Below are positions 4,896-7,958 of a DNA stretch of 7,958 nucleotides, piece by piece (position 1 is the stretch's first letter; every line of letters starts with the position of its first letter). The stretch is taken from assembly GCA_964434165.1 (NCBI GenBank), contig CAYSUS010000188.1, forward strand, positions 1 through 7,958. The letters run 5' to 3'. The notes under the pieces were generated by a model. It made no database searches, was not told where the DNA came from, and was given only the letters and a program-made list of their open reading frames with translations. Source of the DNA: CAYSUS01 sp964434165. GTDB lineage: Bacteria > Planctomycetota > Planctomycetia > Pirellulales > Thermoguttaceae. The translations under genes were made by a program, and so were the position numbers.

Positions 4896-6224
4896 ATGAT
4901 CAATGAACCCCACCCCACCCGCCGGCGCTTCTTCCCGTCCGCGGGGGCCGCCGTCGCCGCCGGGTCGATGATCCCCTACGTGTTCACGGCCGACGCGGAG
5001 GAGCGGACCCGGCCGAAGTCCAAGAACGACCGCTTCCGCATCGGTTCGATCGGCATGCGCTACCAAGGCACCGTGATCGCCCTGAAGGCCCAGGAGCACG
5101 GCGACATCGTGGCCATCGCCGACGTGGACCGCCACGTGCGCGAGCAGGCCCGGGCCGGGTTCGGCAGCACCCCGAAAATCTACGAGGACTACCGCAGGCT
5201 GCTCGACCGCAAGGACGTCGACGTGGTGACGATCGGCACGCCCGACCACTGGCACACGAAGATGGTCATCGACGCGTGTCGGGCGGGCAAGGACGTGTAT
5301 GTCGAGAAGCCGCTCACGCTGACCATCGACGAGGGCAAGCATCTGACCAAGGTCGTCCGCGAGACGGGCCGCGTGGTGCAGGTGGGTTCGTGGCAGCGGA
5401 GCGACCACCGCTTCCGCCTCGCCTGCGAACTGGTCCGCCAGGGGCGCATCGGCAAGCTCCAGCACGTCGAGGTGATCCTTGGAAAGAACCCCTCCGGGGG
5501 CCCTTTCCCGACCGAGGAGCCGCCGCGCCATCTCAACTGGGACCTTTGGCAGGGGCAAACAACCTCGGTGCCTTACGTTCAGGAGCGATGCCACTATACG
5601 TTCCGCTGGTGGTACGAATACTCCGGCGGCCAGATGACCGACTGGGGCGCGCACCACATCGACATCGCGAACTGGGGCATGGGCACGGACCGCACCGGCC
5701 CGGTCGAGATCGAGGGCAAGGCCCGACTGCCCGACGTTCCTAACGGCTACAACGTGGCCCTGGACTACGAGGCCCACTACAGGTTCGCCGACGGCGTCAT
5801 GCTCTCCGTGCTCGACCACGGGCGCAACGGCGTGATGTTCACCGGCAGCGAGGGTCGCATCTTCGTCAACCGCGGCACCGTGTCGGGCAAGCCCGTCGAG
5901 GATCTCGCCCAGGATCCGCTGCCGCGCGAACAGTTCAAGCTGTACGCCCACGACAACCTCGACCGCCCGGAGCGGATGGGCAAGCTCGACGCGATCATCA
6001 ACCACATGGGCAACTTCTTCGACTGCGTGCGCTCGCGCCGCGACCCGGTCTCGGACGTGATCTCGCAGCACCGCTCGGTGAGCGTCTGCCACCTGGGCAA
6101 CATCGCCATGCGCCTGGGGCGCAAGCTCCGTTGGGACCCCGACAAGGAGGAATTCCCCGGCGAGGACGAGGCCAACCAGCATCTCGGCCGCGAGCAGCGG
6201 GCCCCTTACGCGATCGAGGCATGA
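4896..6224 (+). CDS. Gfo/Idh/MocA family oxidoreductase with Tat signal peptide
   Basis: This 442-residue NAD(P)-dependent oxidoreductase acts on sugars, cyclitols or glycosides. TRRRFF at residues 8-13 followed by an Ala/Gly-rich stretch to about 24 is a Tat signal; such enzymes, like Zymomonas glucose-fructose oxidoreductase, can be exported with the cofactor already bound. The Rossmann start reads GMRYQG (53-58) instead of the usual GxGxxG, followed by IVAIADVD at 71-78. The catalytic-type EKP motif is at 137-139 (Lys138). The C-terminal substrate domain has GGQMTDWGAHHIDI (244-257), with Asp249 and His253 in the family's D-x-G-x-H pattern. The length is normal for planctomycete members. 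The ATG at 4896 has only a weak ribosome site, but no other in-frame start fits the Tat motif. It lies 234 bases after the DJ-1/PfpI cluster on the same strand, so cotranscription is possible but not shown. The substrate is unknown. Confidence 0.94.
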   Translation: MINEPHPTRRRFFPSAGAAVAAGSMIPYVFTADAEERTRPKSKNDRFRIGSIGMRYQGTVIALKAQEHGDIVAIADVDRHVREQARAGFGSTPKIYEDYRRLLDRKDVDVVTIGTPDHWHTKMVIDACRAGKDVYVEKPLTLTIDEGKHLTKVVRETGRVVQVGSWQRSDHRFRLACELVRQGRIGKLQHVEVILGKNPSGGPFPTEEPPRHLNWDLWQGQTTSVPYVQERCHYTFRWWYEYSGGQMTDWGAHHIDIANWGMGTDRTGPVEIEGKARLPDVPNGYNVALDYEAHYRFADGVMLSVLDHGRNGVMFTGSEGRIFVNRGTVSGKPVEDLAQDPLPREQFKLYAHDNLDRPERMGKLDAIINHMGNFFDCVRSRRDPVSDVISQHRSVSVCHLGNIAMRLGRKLRWDPDKEEFPGEDEANQHLGREQRAPYAIEA

Positions 6225-6233
6225 TCCACATCC

Positions 6234-6256
6234 GCCCTCTCCCTCTGGGTGAGGGC
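6234..6256 (+). terminator. Strong hairpin just after the oxidoreductase gene, possible terminator or REP-like palindrome
   Basis: GCCCTC (6234-6239) pairs with GAGGGC (6251-6256), and the inner CCC (6241-6243) pairs with GGG (6247-6249) across a T-T mismatch, leaving a TCT loop. It begins 9 bases after the stop codon. No T-tract follows, so intrinsic termination would be weak. CCCTCTCCCTC-type palindromes are also known as dispersed repeats in many bacterial genomes, so this may instead be a copy of such an element. Confidence 0.45.
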
Positions 6257-6343
6257 TGCGCCCCCCTGGGAGATGACAGGTGCGAAGACCCCATCAGTAG
6301 TGGCAACGTTCAAGGGCCGCGCAGGACCTCCCGTGGGGCCTCT

Positions 6344-6349
6344 TATAAT
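6344..6349 (+). promoter_or_regulatory. Consensus TATAAT -10 box upstream of the kinase gene
   Basis: A perfect TATAAT lies about 50 bases before the kinase ATG, predicting transcription from near 6356 and a leader of about 40 bases. No good -35 box stands 16-18 bases upstream (GCAGGA at 6321-6326). Together with the preceding hairpin this suggests that the kinase is its own transcription unit. Confidence 0.45.
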
Positions 6350-6396
6350 GGAGGGAATGGACCCGTCAGACTGCCTCCGTGGCGGCGACCGCACCG

Positions 6397-7958
6397 ATGA
6401 GTGATCCGAAGTCCCCTCATGTCGAGATGCCCGAGCCCGATCTGGCCGGGCGCCAGATCGGCGATTACCGGGTGCTGCGGCGCCTGGGCCGCGGGGCCAT
6501 GGCCGACGTCTATCTGGCCGAGCAGTACTCGCTGCGGCGCCAGGTCGCGCTGAAGGTGCTCAAGAGCCGCCTTGCCAAGGACCCCACCTACGTGGCGCGG
6601 TTTCAGCGCGAGGCCCAGGCCGCCGCCGCGCTCGTTCATTCCCACATCGTGCAGGTCTATGAAGTGGGCTGTCTGGAGGGGATGCACTTCATCGCCCAGG
6701 AATACGTACAGGGAGAAAACCTGCGCGAGTGGCTCAGGCGTCACGGCCCGCCCGACGCCCGGCAGGCAGTGACCGTCATGCGCCAGGTGGCATCCGCCCT
6801 GGCCATGGCGGCCGAATCGGGAATCGTCCACCGCGACGTCAAGCCCGAGAACATCATGATCACCCGCTCCGGCGAGGTCAAGGTGGCGGACTTCGGCCTG
6901 GCGCGGGTCTCCGAGAGAGGCGAGCGGGTGGACCTGACCCAGGTCGGCATGACCCTGGGCACGCCGCTCTACATGAGCCCCGAGCAGATCGAGGGCAAGC
7001 CGCTCGACCCCCGCAGCGACATCTACTCGTTCGGCGTTACCTGCTACCACATGCTCACGGGCGGACCGCCGTTTCAGGGTGAGACGGTCCTCAGCGTCGC
7101 GATTCAGCACTTGAAGAAGCGTCCCAAGCTTCTGGACAACCAGTGCCCGCACCTGCCACCGCGTCTCTGCCGGATCGTTCACCGCATGCTGGCCAAGGAG
7201 CCGCAGGGGCGGTACGAGTCGGCCCACGAGCTTCTGGCCGACTTGCGCGTGCTTCAGGCCGACCTCCCGGAAGCCGACGAGTGGCCCGAGGACCTGCTGC
7301 CGCGTCTGGGAGGGCAGACGCCGCGGCCCGACTCGTCGGAACTGACGCGGCGTCTCTCATCCCTGATGCAGCGCGGCCCCCGCCGCGCCGGAGCGTGGAA
7401 AGGGATTGCCTGGGGCCTGGGCGCGGCGGCGGCCTTCTCTTGCGGCGCGGCGGTCGCTCTGTTCGCCGCGCGCGAGCCGTCGCCGCTGCCGGCGGCCACT
7501 GCAATCGAGCTGACCGTTCCGCAGCAAGAAACCGCCCTGCGCCAGTGGTATTACGCCAGCGAGCTGGGCACCGAGGAAGCGTGGCAGAGCGTCATCGAGT
7601 ACTTCCCCGAAAAGCAGTACATGGTCTTCCGCGCCAAGCAGCAGCTCGTGCGGATCTACCTCCGCGAAGGGCGCTACGAGGAGGCGATGGCGCTGTTCGA
7701 CGAGTTCGCAATCCTCGGCGAGCCGGAGAGCGAAGTGCGGGCCTACGGCCTGGCCGGACAGTGCGGCGTGCTCACCCTGCAAGGCAAACACCACGAGGCC
7801 GCCGCCGTCCTCGCCCAGCTCTGGCCGATCCGCGATCAGCTCAAGGACCCCCAGATGCGGCAACTGCTTTCCCACGTGATCCGCAAGAACCAGTCGGAGC
7901 TGGGCGATCAGGCCACCCATCAGTGGCAGGACTGGCTCGCCGAACGGTTCCCGGACGA
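6397..7958 (+). CDS. Membrane Ser/Thr protein kinase (PknB/Hanks type) with extracytoplasmic TPR-like region, C-terminus cut off
   Basis: Of this protein 520 codons are visible, with no stop before the window edge. The kinase domain at about 24-285 is complete: glycine loop GRGAMADVY (31-39, with Ala for the third Gly, common in bacterial kinases), Lys53 in ALKVL, helix-C Glu72, catalytic loop HRDVKPEN (145-152), DFG (165-167), activation segment with TQVGMTLGTPLYMSPEQ (181-197) holding likely autophosphorylation threonines, and SDIYSFG (207-213). An acidic then basic linker follows (about 290-332). A transmembrane helix lies at about 335-357. The outer region at about 375-520 has helical repeats resembling TPRs, for example REGRYEEAMALF (423-434) and LQGKHHEAAAVLAQ (461-474). 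The ATG at 6397 has no clear ribosome site; an in-frame GTG at 6379 is a less likely start. It probably transmits an envelope signal by phosphorylating proteins; targets are unknown. Confidence 0.94.
   Translation, partial: MSDPKSPHVEMPEPDLAGRQIGDYRVLRRLGRGAMADVYLAEQYSLRRQVALKVLKSRLAKDPTYVARFQREAQAAAALVHSHIVQVYEVGCLEGMHFIAQEYVQGENLREWLRRHGPPDARQAVTVMRQVASALAMAAESGIVHRDVKPENIMITRSGEVKVADFGLARVSERGERVDLTQVGMTLGTPLYMSPEQIEGKPLDPRSDIYSFGVTCYHMLTGGPPFQGETVLSVAIQHLKKRPKLLDNQCPHLPPRLCRIVHRMLAKEPQGRYESAHELLADLRVLQADLPEADEWPEDLLPRLGGQTPRPDSSELTRRLSSLMQRGPRRAGAWKGIAWGLGAAAAFSCGAAVALFAAREPSPLPAATAIELTVPQQETALRQWYYASELGTEEAWQSVIEYFPEKQYMVFRAKQQLVRIYLREGRYEEAMALFDEFAILGEPESEVRAYGLAGQCGVLTLQGKHHEAAAVLAQLWPIRDQLKDPQMRQLLSHVIRKNQSELGDQATHQWQDWLAERFPD

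Noticed and set aside
4797..6182. Long minus-strand open frame (461 residues) opposite the oxidoreductase
   Set aside because: Same shadow composition; the oxidoreductase on the plus strand has its full set of family motifs.
6357..6404. 15-codon open frame starting after GGAGGG and overlapping the kinase start, possible leader peptide
   Set aside because: The purine stretch is only one base from its ATG, and the predicted transcription start falls on that ATG, so translation is unlikely.

Overview
This is a GC-rich window with dense coding. Three features point to a member of the Planctomycetota: twin-arginine (Tat) signal peptides on a Gfo/Idh/MocA oxidoreductase and on an AP-endonuclease-2-type sugar isomerase, a PknB-like kinase with a C-terminal extracytoplasmic extension, and a chemoreceptor carrying a c-type heme motif. 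This assignment rests on gene content only. I see no rRNA, tRNA, CRISPR array, transposase or phage gene.

Layout. The left end (minus strand, cut by the window edge) encodes a membrane methyl-accepting chemotaxis protein whose extracytoplasmic domain carries a CxxCH heme-c motif. It is followed by a roughly 790-base divergent intergenic region with no convincing gene, which holds a perfect 14-base inverted repeat. A compact plus-strand cluster comes next: a Tat-exported DJ-1/PfpI-family protein, a Tat-exported TIM-barrel isomerase/epimerase-like protein overlapping it by 8 bases, and a second DJ-1/PfpI paralog without a signal peptide. A 234-base spacer rich in CGAA-type repeat units separates these from a Tat-exported Gfo/Idh/MocA oxidoreductase. 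After a short intergenic region with a near-perfect hairpin and a TATAAT box, the right end (cut by the window edge) encodes a transmembrane Ser/Thr protein kinase.

How the genes may work together. The oxidoreductase and the isomerase-like protein belong to families that act on sugars and keto-sugars, and both appear to be exported. The DJ-1/PfpI pair belongs to a superfamily with amidase, deglycase-like and stress functions, and one copy is predicted on each side of the membrane. The most interesting reading is an undescribed two-compartment sugar or carbonyl modification module. That is inference: no substrate can be read from the sequence. The chemoreceptor and the kinase are sensory genes that appear to be separate transcription units.
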